42,216 nt of DNA from Candidatus Zipacnadia bacterium (GCA_029820565.1 JALGUR010000039.1:1-42216), one strand, 5' to 3'; positions 16,315 through 25,885 are shown, counted from the stretch's first letter. Numbers and translations are program-made. The notes: generated by a model not told the origin, from the letters alone.

Positions 16315-17232
16315 TCACACGTACTTAGGCCGCCCGGGTATCCGCGTTCCATCCGGCTCCAGACGCAAGGCCCCCAGGTGCACGCCGGCGGCTTGCTGGG
16401 CTTCGGCGGGCGCAGATAGCAGCAGGCGATTATTCTCATAATCAATAGCCCGTAGCAGACCCAAGCAAAGCCCCAGGGCATCTTCGGTCAGTAGGCCGAC
16501 TAACAGCCCGCGCCATACCTCCAGACCGCCATTGGCCCGGAATTGCTCAGCCGTGGGCAGATTGATTACCGCCTTATCGCCCCAGGAAATCCACTGGACG
16601 CTGCTGCCGGCCAGCCAAGCTGCAAAAGTGCGTTGGCGCCAGCGTTGGCGGTCAGTCGGAGTTTTTTGGTTACCCGAACCGGCCGGCAATGCCTCCACGG
16701 TTGTAACGCGGTCATTCCGGGCAAAGGGCAAGGTCAGATGGGCCAGATGGCCTGGCTCACCCATAATTATCACCAAAGCGGGAGCCAATAATTCCACCTT
16801 GGCCGTCTTTAAGGATACTGCGCCGGGCCCGTGCACATACCCACTGGTATCAACAATAACAATATCAGCGCCGGCGGCCTCGGCCCGCTGCGTCAACTTT
16901 AAGGTACCCGCCAGGCAAGTAGCGGGGCGGCGGGCCGGCGTTACATCACCCACAAAATAGAATTCCCCCTCAGCGGCATCAGCAAACCGCCACCCTACCG
17001 ACGCCGGCGGACCGACTCGCGACTGCCCCAAATCAGCATCTACCACCGCCACGCGGGCCTGGGGGGCGAGTTGCTGGGCGAGCCACCAGCACAGCGTAGA
17101 TTTGCCCGCATCAGTATCGCCAACTACTATTACACGCCCCCCACTCTCCTCCGCCTGCTCTATCAGTTTCTTCCAGTCGGCAGGCACCAGTAAGTCTTCG
17201 GGCAGTTGTTGTTGCGGCCATTTGTCATTCAT
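16315..17232 (-). CDS. Clp1/Grc3-like polynucleotide 5'-hydroxyl kinase
   Basis: P-loop protein of about 305 residues of the Clp1_P family. Walker A is GDTDAGKST, Walker B and the family signature are VVDADLGQSRVGPPA, and a further DTSGYVHGPGA motif follows. In this family the kinase phosphorylates 5'-OH ends of RNA or DNA; eukaryotic members act in mRNA 3' processing, tRNA splicing and rRNA maturation. The last 100 residues form a small C-terminal beta domain ending RIPGRPKYV. Bacterial members are uncommon and their role is unknown. The frame is open to a TTG at 17256; the ATG at 17232 (MNDKWP) is taken, but no good ribosome site decides it. The exoribonuclease gene downstream suggests an RNA-end or repair role. 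Confidence 0.82.
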   Translation of the reverse strand: MNDKWPQQQLPEDLLVPADWKKLIEQAEESGGRVIVVGDTDAGKSTLCWWLAQQLAPQARVAVVDADLGQSRVGPPASVGWRFADAAEGEFYFVGDVTPARRPATCLAGTLKLTQRAEAAGADIVIVDTSGYVHGPGAVSLKTAKVELLAPALVIIMGEPGHLAHLTLPFARNDRVTTVEALPAGSGNQKTPTDRQRWRQRTFAAWLAGSSVQWISWGDKAVINLPTAEQFRANGGLEVWRGLLVGLLTEDALGLCLGLLRAIDYENNRLLLSAPAEAQQAAGVHLGALRLEPDGTRIPGRPKYV

Positions 17233-17259
17233 TTGTCGAGAATCTGGCCTTATCAACCT

Positions 17260-17580
17260 CTATTGCTCGCTGCGGCCACGCCACTTTGACCACGCCACGA
17301 TAAACCATACAAAGCAGGCCACGCTGGGCATGCCACAGAGGGCCAGGCTGATCGTCCACAACTGAGCTCTAAGGGGCCGCGGCAGTGCATTGGTTATCCA
17401 CAGCACACGCATCACAAAATAGCCAACGCCAAACAGGGCGAACCATTTTATACAAAGCCCTAGCCACCGCCACGGCTCGCGTGCCATACGAGCGCTAAAA
17501 TCAGGTTCTGTAGCACAACGACCGATAATGTACGCTAATAAGGCAGCAACTAAAGCCCATGAAATGTCGCGGTAAATCAC
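17260..17580 (-). CDS. small membrane protein of unknown function
   Basis: 106 residues with three hydrophobic segments: ISWALVAALLAYIIG, LGLCIKWFALFGVGYFVMRV and LWTISLALCGMPSVACFVWF. The C-terminal end is basic. Not recognised as a known family. The GTG start is supported by GGGGGGAG five to six bases upstream. It is 26 bases after the DUF72 gene and its stop is close to the start of the Clp1-like gene, so it sits inside the same minus-strand operon. Possibly only a membrane anchor or assembly factor; no function is proposed. Confidence 0.7.
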   Translation of the reverse strand: MIYRDISWALVAALLAYIIGRCATEPDFSARMAREPWRWLGLCIKWFALFGVGYFVMRVLWITNALPRPLRAQLWTISLALCGMPSVACFVWFIVAWSKWRGRSEQ

Positions 17581-17606
17581 TCAAATCTCCCCCCGTGAGT
17601 TACCAG

Positions 17607-18359
17607 TTAACTGTCGTCAGCGGTTGACGTCTCCTCAAGCATCTCGCGCAGGCTCAGGGCATTTTGCGGAGCATAGCCTTCGGCATCGTTATCAAAGTAG
17701 ACAAAGATGTCGCGGTCCTCCCCTGCGGCTTGGGTAAGTTGCTCAGCCCACCAGTGCAGTTGCTCGTCGTTGTAATTAGAGACGTACAGTTTCTCGTGAC
17801 CGTGCAGGCGCGCATATAAGAAGTCAGCGGTCACTACAGTTTCCAGAGGGTACTCTGGCGTATCCGCCCAGACCAGGGCACAATTGTGCTGTTGGAGCAG
17901 GGCATAGGTCTTATCGCAGAACCAACTCTCGTGGCGAAATTCCCAGACCCAACGTTGGTCAGTGGGCCGCAGGCTCAAAAAATCGGCCAGTCGGGCACTA
18001 TCCTCGTGGAAACCGGGCGGGAGTTGCCACAGAATTGGTCCCACCTTCTCTCCCATCGGTTCAATAGATTGTATGAACCGTGCCAGCGGCTCCTCGCAGC
18101 CGTCTAACTTCTGACGGTGGGAGATGTACCGATTGCCCTTGATGGCAAAGAGGAACTCGTCGGGGGTGCGATCATGCCATCCTCGGGCGGTTTTCTCTTT
18201 AGGCATGTGGTAGAAACTGGCATTGAGTTCCACCGTGTCGAAGACGGTAGTATAATACTCTAATTCCTTGCCCCGGGACAGGTCGTCGGGATAGAAACTC
18301 CCCCGCCAGTTGGAATAGGACCAGCCCGAGGTGCCTACTCGTCGCTGGGCCACAGCCAT
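17607..18359 (-). CDS. DUF72 (YecE-like) TIM-barrel protein
   Basis: 250-residue DUF72 protein. The family signature is clear: VGTSGWSYSNWRGSFYP at the N-terminus, then VELNASFYHMP, FLFAIKGNRYISHRQKL, GPILWQLPPGF, EFRHESWF, and the C-terminal YLYARLHG and DIFVYFDND. The fold is a TIM barrel; the biochemical activity of the family is not established. The ATG follows the Lon stop without a gap (TGAATG), and AAGGAG at the end of lon serves as ribosome site, so translation is coupled to lon. Confidence 0.92.
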   Translation of the reverse strand: MAVAQRRVGTSGWSYSNWRGSFYPDDLSRGKELEYYTTVFDTVELNASFYHMPKEKTARGWHDRTPDEFLFAIKGNRYISHRQKLDGCEEPLARFIQSIEPMGEKVGPILWQLPPGFHEDSARLADFLSLRPTDQRWVWEFRHESWFCDKTYALLQQHNCALVWADTPEYPLETVVTADFLYARLHGHEKLYVSNYNDEQLHWWAEQLTQAAGEDRDIFVYFDNDAEGYAPQNALSLREMLEETSTADDS

Positions 18360-20798
18360 TCACTCCTTGCCTGCTTCTCCGCCACGGGCCGCCGGCCCGT
18401 ACTCCTTGGAGACCTCGGCAAATCGGCGCAAGCGGTCCTGAACCGCCCGATGCACCGTGCCTTCCGGGTAGTTGCCTTCTTCATCAGGTTCCCCAGCCGC
18501 TACCCCAGTAAGCATCTCCAATCCTTCATCAATAGTTTCCACCGCGTAGATATGGAATTTGCCCTCGGCCACGGCGTCCACGACTTCCTCACGCAGCATC
18601 AAGTGGCGAATATTAGTCGCCGGTATGACCACACCCTGGTCGCCGGTCAATCCCTTGACCTTGCAGGTTTCATAGAAGCCCTCAATCTTACGAGTCACCC
18701 CGCCCACTGGCTGCACTTGCCCATGCTGGTTGACCGAACCGGTTACCGCCAGGTTCTGCTTAATAGGTAGCCCACTGAGGCTGGAAAGCATAGCATACAA
18801 CTCGGCGCACGCTGCACTGTCACCTTCAACTTCCTCATAGGTCTGTTCAAAACTTATACTGGCTGTGCAACTGAGAGGATATTCGGAAGTATACTTCTGA
18901 CCCAGATACCCGCCAAGAATTAGTACACCCTTGTTATGGATAGGCCCGGAGAGTTCAGCCTCACGCTCAATGTTAATGATGCCGGCTCTACCCATAAAAG
19001 TGCGGGCGGTCAGACGAGTCGGCTTGCCGATCAGGTAGTCGCCCACAGGCAGCAGCGCGATACCGTTGATCTGCCCAACCACTTCCCCCTCGGTATCTAC
19101 CAGCAAAGTACCCTCTTCAATAAGTTCCAGAAGGCGCTGTTCGACTCGGTCCGAGCGCCATATATGTTGCTCCAGGGCATACTGGACATCATCGGCTCTG
19201 ACCAGTTGGCCATCACCGTTGTGCCGGGCCCAATAAGCCGCCTCACGAGCCAGGTCAGCTATCTGCACAAAGCGGGTGGTTAACTTATCCCGATCAGCGG
19301 CGACGCGCGCGGCGTACTCGGCTATTTTCGCCACCGCATCCGCCGAGAACGCAGGTAGATTCTCCTCCTGGCACCGCTTGGCCACAAACTGGGCTACCTG
19401 GGTCAAAGTTTCGGCGCTGCGGTCCATCAACACATTGAAGTCAGCCTTAACCTTAAAGAGTTTGGCAAAGTCCTCGTCATAAGTGTAAAGGAGATGGTAT
19501 AGCAGCGGGCTGCCCAGCAGCACTACTTTGACATTCAGCGGTATCGGCTCCGGCTCCAGGCTCACGGTTGATAGCCATCTGAGTTGGTCCTGCAGCGACT
19601 CAATGCGAATCTCCCGGTTTTTGAGACATCGCTTGAGGGCCTCCCAAGCATAGGGGCGGCGCAGTATCGCTTCGGCTTCCATCATCAGATAGCCGCCGTT
19701 GGCCCGGTGGAGGGCCCCGGGGCGGACCATAGTGAAATCGGTTACCAGCGACCCCATCTGCGTCTGATACTCGATCTGACCGGTCAGGTTATCAATGGTG
19801 GGATTGGCCTCAAATATCACCGGGGCCCCTTCCAGTTCTCCGCTGGTCAATAGTAGGTTAATACGGTAGCGGTCATAGGGGCTTTTCTCCAGGGCGGGGA
19901 AACCCGGAGGCAGGGGCAGACGCGGAGTCTGTTCCTCGCCGTCGCGGAACTGGGCGACATTCTCAATAAGGTCTTGCTTCATCTGGGCCAGATGCTCGGC
20001 CACCTCGGGATATTCTTTGTACTCATCGGCCGATTCATCAATGAGGTGCCCAGCCGCGAATTCCACTACCTGGCGGTCAAGTTGCTTGACCTGCTCGCGA
20101 GCGTCTTTTTCCCGGCGCTGAACGTCTCGCATTATACCGACGAGTTTGTCCTGAAGTTCTTCGCGCTTGCGGTCCAGGGTCTTGCGCTCTTCCTCGGGAA
20201 GTTCAGCGTAGTCCTGCGGACTCATTACCTCCCCGTCAGCGGCCGGCGCAACTACGACTCCTCCAGGACCTCGGCCCACGGTAAACCCGGTGGCCTCCGC
20301 TTCCTCCTCAAACTGTTGTATTTGCTGGCTGCGCTGCTCGCGAAAGTCCTTGAGTAGTTCGTCGCGTTGGTCCTGATAACTTTCGCCTTCAAAAGCCTGA
20401 GCAATGGCTTGATTGACATCCTCGATGAGTTCGTTGACCTGGTCACGAAGCTCCACCCCTCGACCCACCGGCAACTCAATGGTCTGCGGCGAACGGGGGT
20501 CTTCAAAATTGTAGACGTAGCACCAATCGCTGGGTTGGGGTTGGTCTTTAGCCACTTGCTCCAGGGCTTGACGGGTCATTGTTGACCGACCCGTACCCGG
20601 CGGCCCCAGTACGAAGACGTTGTAGCCCTCGCTGGGGATATTCGCGCCGAATTCCAACGCCGACATTGCCCGCTGTTGCCCTATGGGGCCTTCCAAGGCG
20701 TCCACTTCGGCGGTAGTGTCAAACTTCAATTGCCCAGGATCACACACCCAGCGCAGTTGTTCAGGGCTGAGCCGATGCTTGCTATCAGACAAATTCAT
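18360..20798 (-). CDS. Lon-family ATP-dependent serine protease (AAA_32 type, LonB-like)
   Basis: 812-residue energy-dependent protease. The N-terminal AAA_32 domain has the P-loop GPPGTGRST (residues 65-73), with Arg where classic Walker A motifs have Lys. This substitution is usual in this Lon subfamily. A long charged coiled-coil insertion spans about 120-260, followed by the ATPase core (PALHRANGGYLMMEAEAILR is the Walker B region). The C-terminal Lon protease domain has catalytic Ser661 in EGDSAACAE and Lys704 in GGVTRKIEG, 43 residues apart as in Lon. AGGAGG lies close before the ATG. A 22-codon upstream reading frame (20785-20853) overlaps the start. Confidence 0.94.
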   Translation of the reverse strand: MNLSDSKHRLSPEQLRWVCDPGQLKFDTTAEVDALEGPIGQQRAMSALEFGANIPSEGYNVFVLGPPGTGRSTMTRQALEQVAKDQPQPSDWCYVYNFEDPRSPQTIELPVGRGVELRDQVNELIEDVNQAIAQAFEGESYQDQRDELLKDFREQRSQQIQQFEEEAEATGFTVGRGPGGVVVAPAADGEVMSPQDYAELPEEERKTLDRKREELQDKLVGIMRDVQRREKDAREQVKQLDRQVVEFAAGHLIDESADEYKEYPEVAEHLAQMKQDLIENVAQFRDGEEQTPRLPLPPGFPALEKSPYDRYRINLLLTSGELEGAPVIFEANPTIDNLTGQIEYQTQMGSLVTDFTMVRPGALHRANGGYLMMEAEAILRRPYAWEALKRCLKNREIRIESLQDQLRWLSTVSLEPEPIPLNVKVVLLGSPLLYHLLYTYDEDFAKLFKVKADFNVLMDRSAETLTQVAQFVAKRCQEENLPAFSADAVAKIAEYAARVAADRDKLTTRFVQIADLAREAAYWARHNGDGQLVRADDVQYALEQHIWRSDRVEQRLLELIEEGTLLVDTEGEVVGQINGIALLPVGDYLIGKPTRLTARTFMGRAGIINIEREAELSGPIHNKGVLILGGYLGQKYTSEYPLSCTASISFEQTYEEVEGDSAACAELYAMLSSLSGLPIKQNLAVTGSVNQHGQVQPVGGVTRKIEGFYETCKVKGLTGDQGVVIPATNIRHLMLREEVVDAVAEGKFHIYAVETIDEGLEMLTGVAAGEPDEEGNYPEGTVHRAVQDRLRRFAEVSKEYGPAARGGEAGKE

Positions 20799-20972
20799 AC
20801 CCTCCTGCTGTCAGTACTATTGCAAATGCCTCTATGATGTATAATTTAGTCATCGGACCAACAATTTCCTCCTTGAGATGTAAAACAGAGGTTTAACGGC
20901 ACCACGGACACAATAACCTGTGTAAAGGTTTCCGACGTATAATCAGCGACTAACGCAGTCAGGAGAGCACAA

Positions 20973-23675
20973 ATGAGCACAAAGAAATGGACCTTGATGG
21001 TAGTTCCCGAGACTCACTGGGATCGGGAGTGGTATCTGACTTTTCAGCAGTTCCGCCGCCGATTGGTGACTCTGGTTGATAACCTTCTCCATATTATGGA
21101 GACCGATCCAGAATACAAATACTACGTATTCGACGGCCAGACCGTGGTTTTGGAGGATTATCTGGAAATACGACCCCAGAACCGCCAGCGCCTGACCGAC
21201 TTAGTAGAGGCTGAGCGGCTGTTTGTCGGACCGTGGTATGTGCTGCCCGACGAATTTCTGGTTAGTGGGGAGGCGCTGATCCACAACCTGCTCCTGGGAC
21301 ACAAAATCGCGGCTGAATTCGGCCGGGTGATGAAGGCCGGATACATTCCCGATCCCTTCGGGCACATCTCCCAACTACCCCAGATATTGGCTGGCTTTGA
21401 CCTCCAGGCGGCGCTATTTATGCGCGGAATAGGCAATGAACTGGATGAGTTGACCAATGAATTCTGGTGGCAAGCCCCGGATGGCACCCAGATTTTAGGC
21501 GTACATCTGATTAATTCCTATTGCAATGCGGCCAATTTGGGGGCGAGGGGGTGGACTGGCGCGCAAACAAGCCAAATAGTGAACATGAATGAGGCCTTAG
21601 CGACGGTGTGCGACCAGCGGGATAGCCTCAGCCAGCGGGCCGCTACCCCGTATCTGCTACTTAACAACGGCTGCGACCACCTCGAGCCCCAGCCCGAACT
21701 GCCCAAAATCATCAAGTATGTCAACGAGCGACTGGAGGATGCCGAAGTGGTGCACAGCCAGTATGAAGACTACATTGGCGCAGTACTCGCCCAGCAGCCC
21801 CAGTTGGGCACGGTGACTGGCGAGTTGCACAACGGCAAGTACCATCCGCTGCTCTCCGGCGTATTTTCAGCCCGAATGTATCTGAAGCAGGCTAATGAAG
21901 CCAGTCAAACATTACTGGAACGCTGGGCCGAGCCCCTCAGTGCCTGGGCCTGGCTGGAAGGGGCGGACTACCCCCAAGATCTTCTCTGGCAGGCCTGGCG
22001 GCTGCTGCTCCGCAATCATCCCCATGATAGCATCTGCGGCTGCTCAGGCGACCAGGCGCACCGGGAGATGATGCCACGCTTCGCGCAAGCCCAACAGATT
22101 GGTCAGATGCTTGCCGAAGAATCTTTGAATCACTTGACCAGTTTAGCCACGCTCACGGCCCCACCCGTCCCCGAGGACTGCTGCTATGCCCGCAAATTGG
22201 TCGTCTTTAATCCTCACAACTGGCCCCGCCAAGAGCCAGCCACGGTGAAGATAGTAGCCGGTATATCTGAGGGAGCGGGGCCACAGGGGGTGACGATCCG
22301 CGACGCCGCCGGCAATGTAGTGCCTGCCCAGATATGCTACCAGCAAATCAGCGAATACCAGCACCCGATTCCTCCTGATCAACTGATGTGGGAGGCTGAG
22401 GTAATGTTTCCCGCCGAGGTACCGTCGTTAGGTTTTGCCCCCTACGCCGCCGTTGCACAACCCAATAACCGCTCTTCGGCAGAAACCGATCTGCGCTGGG
22501 GACCTGACTGGATTGAAAACGATTGCCTGCGCATCGCGGTTAATCCTAATGGCACTGTGACCATAACCGACAAGGCTACTGGCCACATTTACGAGGGTTG
22601 TCACCTGTTAGAGAACACCGAGGATATCGGGGATGAATATGACTACTCATCAGCCGCCGTCAGCACTACCATTACTTCAACCGGAGCAGCAGCGCGAATC
22701 GCGCTGGCTGAAACGGGACCTGTACGGGCTGCCCTGCAAATTGATTTGACTTTGGATTTGCCCGAATCAGTTACCCCTGACCGGCAGACACGCTGCACAA
22801 AGACTGTGCCCTGTGCAGTGAGCACCAAAGTAATGCTCACACCGGGCAGTCCTCGGATTGAGTTTGAGACCACTGTTGACAATCAGGCCCGCGACCATCG
22901 GCTGCGCGTTTGGTTCCCCACTGATTTGGCGGTGGAGAACTGTTATGCTCAGAGTCATTTTGACGTGGTCAAGCGCCCTCTGACGCTGCCCGAGGCTGAG
23001 GGCTGGAATCAGCAACCCCAGCCGACCAAGGCTGCTCAGGGATTCGTGGATGTCAATGACGGGCAGCGGGGTCTGGCTGTCTGCCCGGTCGGCTTGCCGG
23101 AATATGAGGTACTAAAAGTTGGCGGCAAAGCAATAATCGCCCTAACACTGCTGCGAGCGGTGGGCTGGCTATCTCGCGATGATTTGCTGACCCGGCCGTA
23201 CAATGCCGGGCCTAAAATACCGACTCCCGAGGCGCAGTGTCCGGGGCAGCACACTTTCCGCTATGGGCTGGTGCCGCACGCCGGTGGCTGGGAGGAGGCC
23301 GAGTTGTGGAAGCATTCCGCAGCCCAGAAGGCCCCGTTGCGCGCGGCGGAGAGCTCGTTAAACGAATCACGGACTGGAAGCCCCGGCCACTCAGACGAAT
23401 ATCAGCGGCTCAGTTTCCTTCAGGCCGAGCCGGCCACACTGGTAGTGACCTGTGTAAAGAAAGCCGAACGCTCCGACAGTTTAATTGTAAGGCTATACAA
23501 TATCTCTGACCAGGCTCAATCGGGCCATATATCAGCATACAGACCCATCACCAGCGCCAAGAGGGTCAACCTAAACGAGCAACCGATTGAGGTACTCACC
23601 ATAACCGACGATGGTCAGATAGAAATTGAGGTCCCCAGCCGCCGCATCGTGACTATTGCCCTGCGATTTGCCTGA
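20973..23675 (+). CDS. GH38 alpha-mannosidase
   Basis: Glycoside hydrolase family 38 enzyme, 900 residues, the normal length. The N-terminal catalytic domain has the zinc-ligand motif THWDREW (residues 14-20), GYIPDPFGHISQLPQIL with the likely nucleophile Asp127, FMRGIG, and NHPHDSICGCSGDQAHREM, the usual GH38 HDSI motif. The C-terminal half is beta-rich. GH38 enzymes remove alpha-mannosyl residues and act as retaining hydrolases. No signal peptide, so it is probably cytoplasmic and acts on imported or recycled mannosides. AGGAGAG precedes the ATG. A TATAAT at 20938-20943 could be the -10 box of its promoter, but no convincing -35 accompanies it. Confidence 0.93.
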   Translation: MSTKKWTLMVVPETHWDREWYLTFQQFRRRLVTLVDNLLHIMETDPEYKYYVFDGQTVVLEDYLEIRPQNRQRLTDLVEAERLFVGPWYVLPDEFLVSGEALIHNLLLGHKIAAEFGRVMKAGYIPDPFGHISQLPQILAGFDLQAALFMRGIGNELDELTNEFWWQAPDGTQILGVHLINSYCNAANLGARGWTGAQTSQIVNMNEALATVCDQRDSLSQRAATPYLLLNNGCDHLEPQPELPKIIKYVNERLEDAEVVHSQYEDYIGAVLAQQPQLGTVTGELHNGKYHPLLSGVFSARMYLKQANEASQTLLERWAEPLSAWAWLEGADYPQDLLWQAWRLLLRNHPHDSICGCSGDQAHREMMPRFAQAQQIGQMLAEESLNHLTSLATLTAPPVPEDCCYARKLVVFNPHNWPRQEPATVKIVAGISEGAGPQGVTIRDAAGNVVPAQICYQQISEYQHPIPPDQLMWEAEVMFPAEVPSLGFAPYAAVAQPNNRSSAETDLRWGPDWIENDCLRIAVNPNGTVTITDKATGHIYEGCHLLENTEDIGDEYDYSSAAVSTTITSTGAAARIALAETGPVRAALQIDLTLDLPESVTPDRQTRCTKTVPCAVSTKVMLTPGSPRIEFETTVDNQARDHRLRVWFPTDLAVENCYAQSHFDVVKRPLTLPEAEGWNQQPQPTKAAQGFVDVNDGQRGLAVCPVGLPEYEVLKVGGKAIIALTLLRAVGWLSRDDLLTRPYNAGPKIPTPEAQCPGQHTFRYGLVPHAGGWEEAELWKHSAAQKAPLRAAESSLNESRTGSPGHSDEYQRLSFLQAEPATLVVTCVKKAERSDSLIVRLYNISDQAQSGHISAYRPITSAKRVNLNEQPIEVLTITDDGQIEIEVPSRRIVTIALRFA

Positions 23676-23847
23676 CAGCCGTGATTCTACCGGCCTGTGG
23701 CTGTGCGGCGGACAAAGAGGGACTGGTCACCGTGGGATAGTAGCCTTGTCGGCGGTGCTAATGGGTACCGTAGGAAGGGCGCTACGGCTATAACACAAAT
23801 ACTTCTGTCGGGTAATAGCGACAACATCGGGGCTCTACGAGGCAAGG

Positions 23848-24885
23848 CTACAGCACTTCTTCAGAAGGCGGAGAGTCTGAGGCCTGATACTCGGCGGTAG
23901 CCTCGGCCTTCCGGCGCAGCACATTAAGGCTAATAGACTCACAGTCACGACACAATGGCAACCCATCAAAGTGCAGGCCACAGTGCAGACGGCGTAGTTT
24001 GTTAAGGCGGTCGTTGTGATGCCAGAAGTCTAAGATGTCGCCCTCGGTTATCTTACCCAAGGTCAACTCACCATTGATATCGCTGCAGCAGGGCACGACC
24101 TGCAGATCAGACAATATCACCAGGTAGGTCCATAGCGCAGGGCAGGGCCGCAGTTCATCGTCGGGCGAAACGTGGGTAAATGATAGCCCTGCCACGCCAT
24201 GATATTCACGGATGGCTTGCACCCGCACCTGGTCAGCCGCCGCCGTCCAGGTATCCACAAACTGCTGCATCAAATCTATTGTCGGCTCCATAATCATAGT
24301 CTGGACCACGGCGCTGGGCTTGTCGGCACCCATCTGCTCGCGAACTTCAAAGAAGCGACGGATGTTACCGGTAACCTGCTCATAGTTGGCGCCGACGCGA
24401 ACTTTCTCGAAAACCTCGGGCTCAGCCCCATCCAGAGAGAAGACTATCTCATCCAGGCCGGCGGCTATGAGTGCCTGGCTACAGTCAGCGTCCAGCAATA
24501 CTGCATTAGTATTGATCTCCACGCTGGGTATCCCAATCTGCTTGGCATACTGGATCATGGGAACCAGTTGGCGGTGCAGCAGTGGCTCGCCGAGCAGAAA
24601 TAACCGTATCCGAGGCACCTGGGCTGCTTGTACCTTATCGGCAATCTCAACGAATTCGTCCATAGTCATATTCCGGAGGGGCCGAGTCATCGCCTCGCGG
24701 GGGCACATTATGCAGCTGGCGCAGGCCGCGCAGACGCTCTCGGACGCGGGTGCGAATAGTCTTGGACATAGATGTCTCCAGTAGATATCGGTGTTAGCGA
24801 TGGTGGTTGCCTTGTGGGTTGGGAGCCGGGGGCCGGTTAGCTTTGCTGTGCATATATTGCAGTTTCTGCTCATCCCGTCCGGCAC
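23848..24885 (-). CDS. radical SAM/SPASM protein with abnormal cluster motif, possible frameshift near its start
   Basis: Radical SAM enzyme with a SPASM-type C-terminal domain. The body is normal: CIMCPREAMTRPLRNMTMDEF, LFLLGEPLLH, then CPALWTYLVILSDLQVVPCC, LTLGKITEGDILDFWH and LCRDC. The cluster motif is not. It reads CAACASCIMC, that is C-x2-C-x2-C (or C-x5-C-x2-C) instead of C-x3-C-x2-C. The frame is open to a GTG at 24885, next to the stop of the dehydrogenase gene, but its first 45 residues look non-conserved. A well-placed GGAGA-CATCT-ATG at 24769 begins MSKTIRTRVRERLRGLRQL in a different frame. A small indel between 24769 and about 24712 is therefore likely. Related proteins modify peptides or sugars; substrate unknown. 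Confidence 0.72.
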   Translation of the reverse strand: MPDGMSRNCNICTAKLTGPRLPTHKATTIANTDIYWRHLCPRLFAPASESVCAACASCIMCPREAMTRPLRNMTMDEFVEIADKVQAAQVPRIRLFLLGEPLLHRQLVPMIQYAKQIGIPSVEINTNAVLLDADCSQALIAAGLDEIVFSLDGAEPEVFEKVRVGANYEQVTGNIRRFFEVREQMGADKPSAVVQTMIMEPTIDLMQQFVDTWTAAADQVRVQAIREYHGVAGLSFTHVSPDDELRPCPALWTYLVILSDLQVVPCCSDINGELTLGKITEGDILDFWHHNDRLNKLRRLHCGLHFDGLPLCRDCESISLNVLRRKAEATAEYQASDSPPSEEVL

Positions 24886-25884
24886 TTATCGCCAATCGAA
24901 TAGTATACCCATGGTTGAAGCACGATCTTCTTGCAGCATGGCGTAGACTTCGGCAGCATCTGAGGGCCGGAAACGGTGAGTAATCAAGTCAGATACCCGC
25001 ATTTGCCCGCGCTGAACGTATTGCAGGAACAATAGTATCTGCCTCGGCCTCGGCCAATAGGCGTGTGCCGCGGGCAGTTTGGCATTATGAGTACCGACGA
25101 CATTGACCTGTCGGGTCAGCACATCGTGAGTCAGATGTTGGCGGGAGGGATGTGGAGTGTCGCCCAGCAGGATCAGTTTGCCAAAGTCTCGGGCTAATTT
25201 GAGGGCCAGTGGGAAAACAGCATAATGGCCGGTGACGTCGTAGACCACATCGGCCCCTTGGCCCTCGGTATGCTCCTTGACGAACGGCCCAGCGTCGCCC
25301 GCACTGCCACAGAATCCCTGGGTAGCACCATGGGCCAGGGCCTGATCCAGACGCATCTGGACAGTGTCTATAACCAGCACTTCCCGCAGCCCAATGACGC
25401 GCAGATACTGGGTAACCAACTGTCCCAGGGGGCCCAGGCCAATGACGGCCGCTATGTCACCCATCACGTGTTCCGCACGTCGTACTGCGGTCTGGGTAGT
25501 AGAGGACAAAGTGCACCAAGTGGCTTCCTCGTCGGCGGCGTAGTCGGGCAATTTGACTACGTTGCTATCCGTACCTATAGTCGCGAATTGCCGGTGGGGG
25601 ATACCCGAATTAACACGATCTCCTTCAGCAAAATCCTCCACTCCCTCGCCTACCTTGATGACCCTCCCTACGTTGCTATAGCCCGGATAGAATGGATACT
25701 TCACCCAACCGGCCCAGCCAGTATCAGCATCAAAGTCTCCCATATAGCACCAGCTTTCCGTGCCGGTACTGATGAGGCTGACGATGGTCTGGACCGTAAT
25801 CTGGTTCGGACCGGGGTCGGGCACTTCCTCCTGACGCAGTTCTACTTGTCGTGGGCCAGCAAATACAATCGCCGTAGATTCCAG
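24886..25884 (-). CDS. zinc-type medium-chain dehydrogenase/reductase, apparent CTG start
   Basis: MDR-superfamily NAD(P)-dependent dehydrogenase, 332 residues from the CTG. The N-terminal beta-strand segment after the CTG (ESTAIVFAGPRQVELRQEEV) is the conserved opening of MDR proteins. The usual TGTESWCYMG, YPFYPGYSNVGRVIKVGEG and the Rossmann motif AAVIGLGPLGQLVTQYLR follow. The first in-frame GTG (25824) would delete the conserved strand and lies only two to three bases from its own AGGAGGAA. CTG 25884 lies eight bases after GAGGAG. The zinc-ligand pattern of classical alcohol dehydrogenases is not obvious. It is in a minus-strand cluster with the toroid protein and the SPASM protein. Substrate unknown, possibly a sugar or polyol. 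Confidence 0.82.
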   Translation of the reverse strand: MESTAIVFAGPRQVELRQEEVPDPGPNQITVQTIVSLISTGTESWCYMGDFDADTGWAGWVKYPFYPGYSNVGRVIKVGEGVEDFAEGDRVNSGIPHRQFATIGTDSNVVKLPDYAADEEATWCTLSSTTQTAVRRAEHVMGDIAAVIGLGPLGQLVTQYLRVIGLREVLVIDTVQMRLDQALAHGATQGFCGSAGDAGPFVKEHTEGQGADVVYDVTGHYAVFPLALKLARDFGKLILLGDTPHPSRQHLTHDVLTRQVNVVGTHNAKLPAAHAYWPRPRQILLFLQYVQRGQMRVSDLITHRFRPSDAAEVYAMLQEDRASTMGILFDWR

Positions 25885-25885
25885 A

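Noticed and set aside
23740..23851. inverted repeat GTAGCCTTG / CAAGGCTAC about 95 bases apart
   Set aside because: Only nine bases, far apart, partly within the end of the SPASM gene; may be chance.
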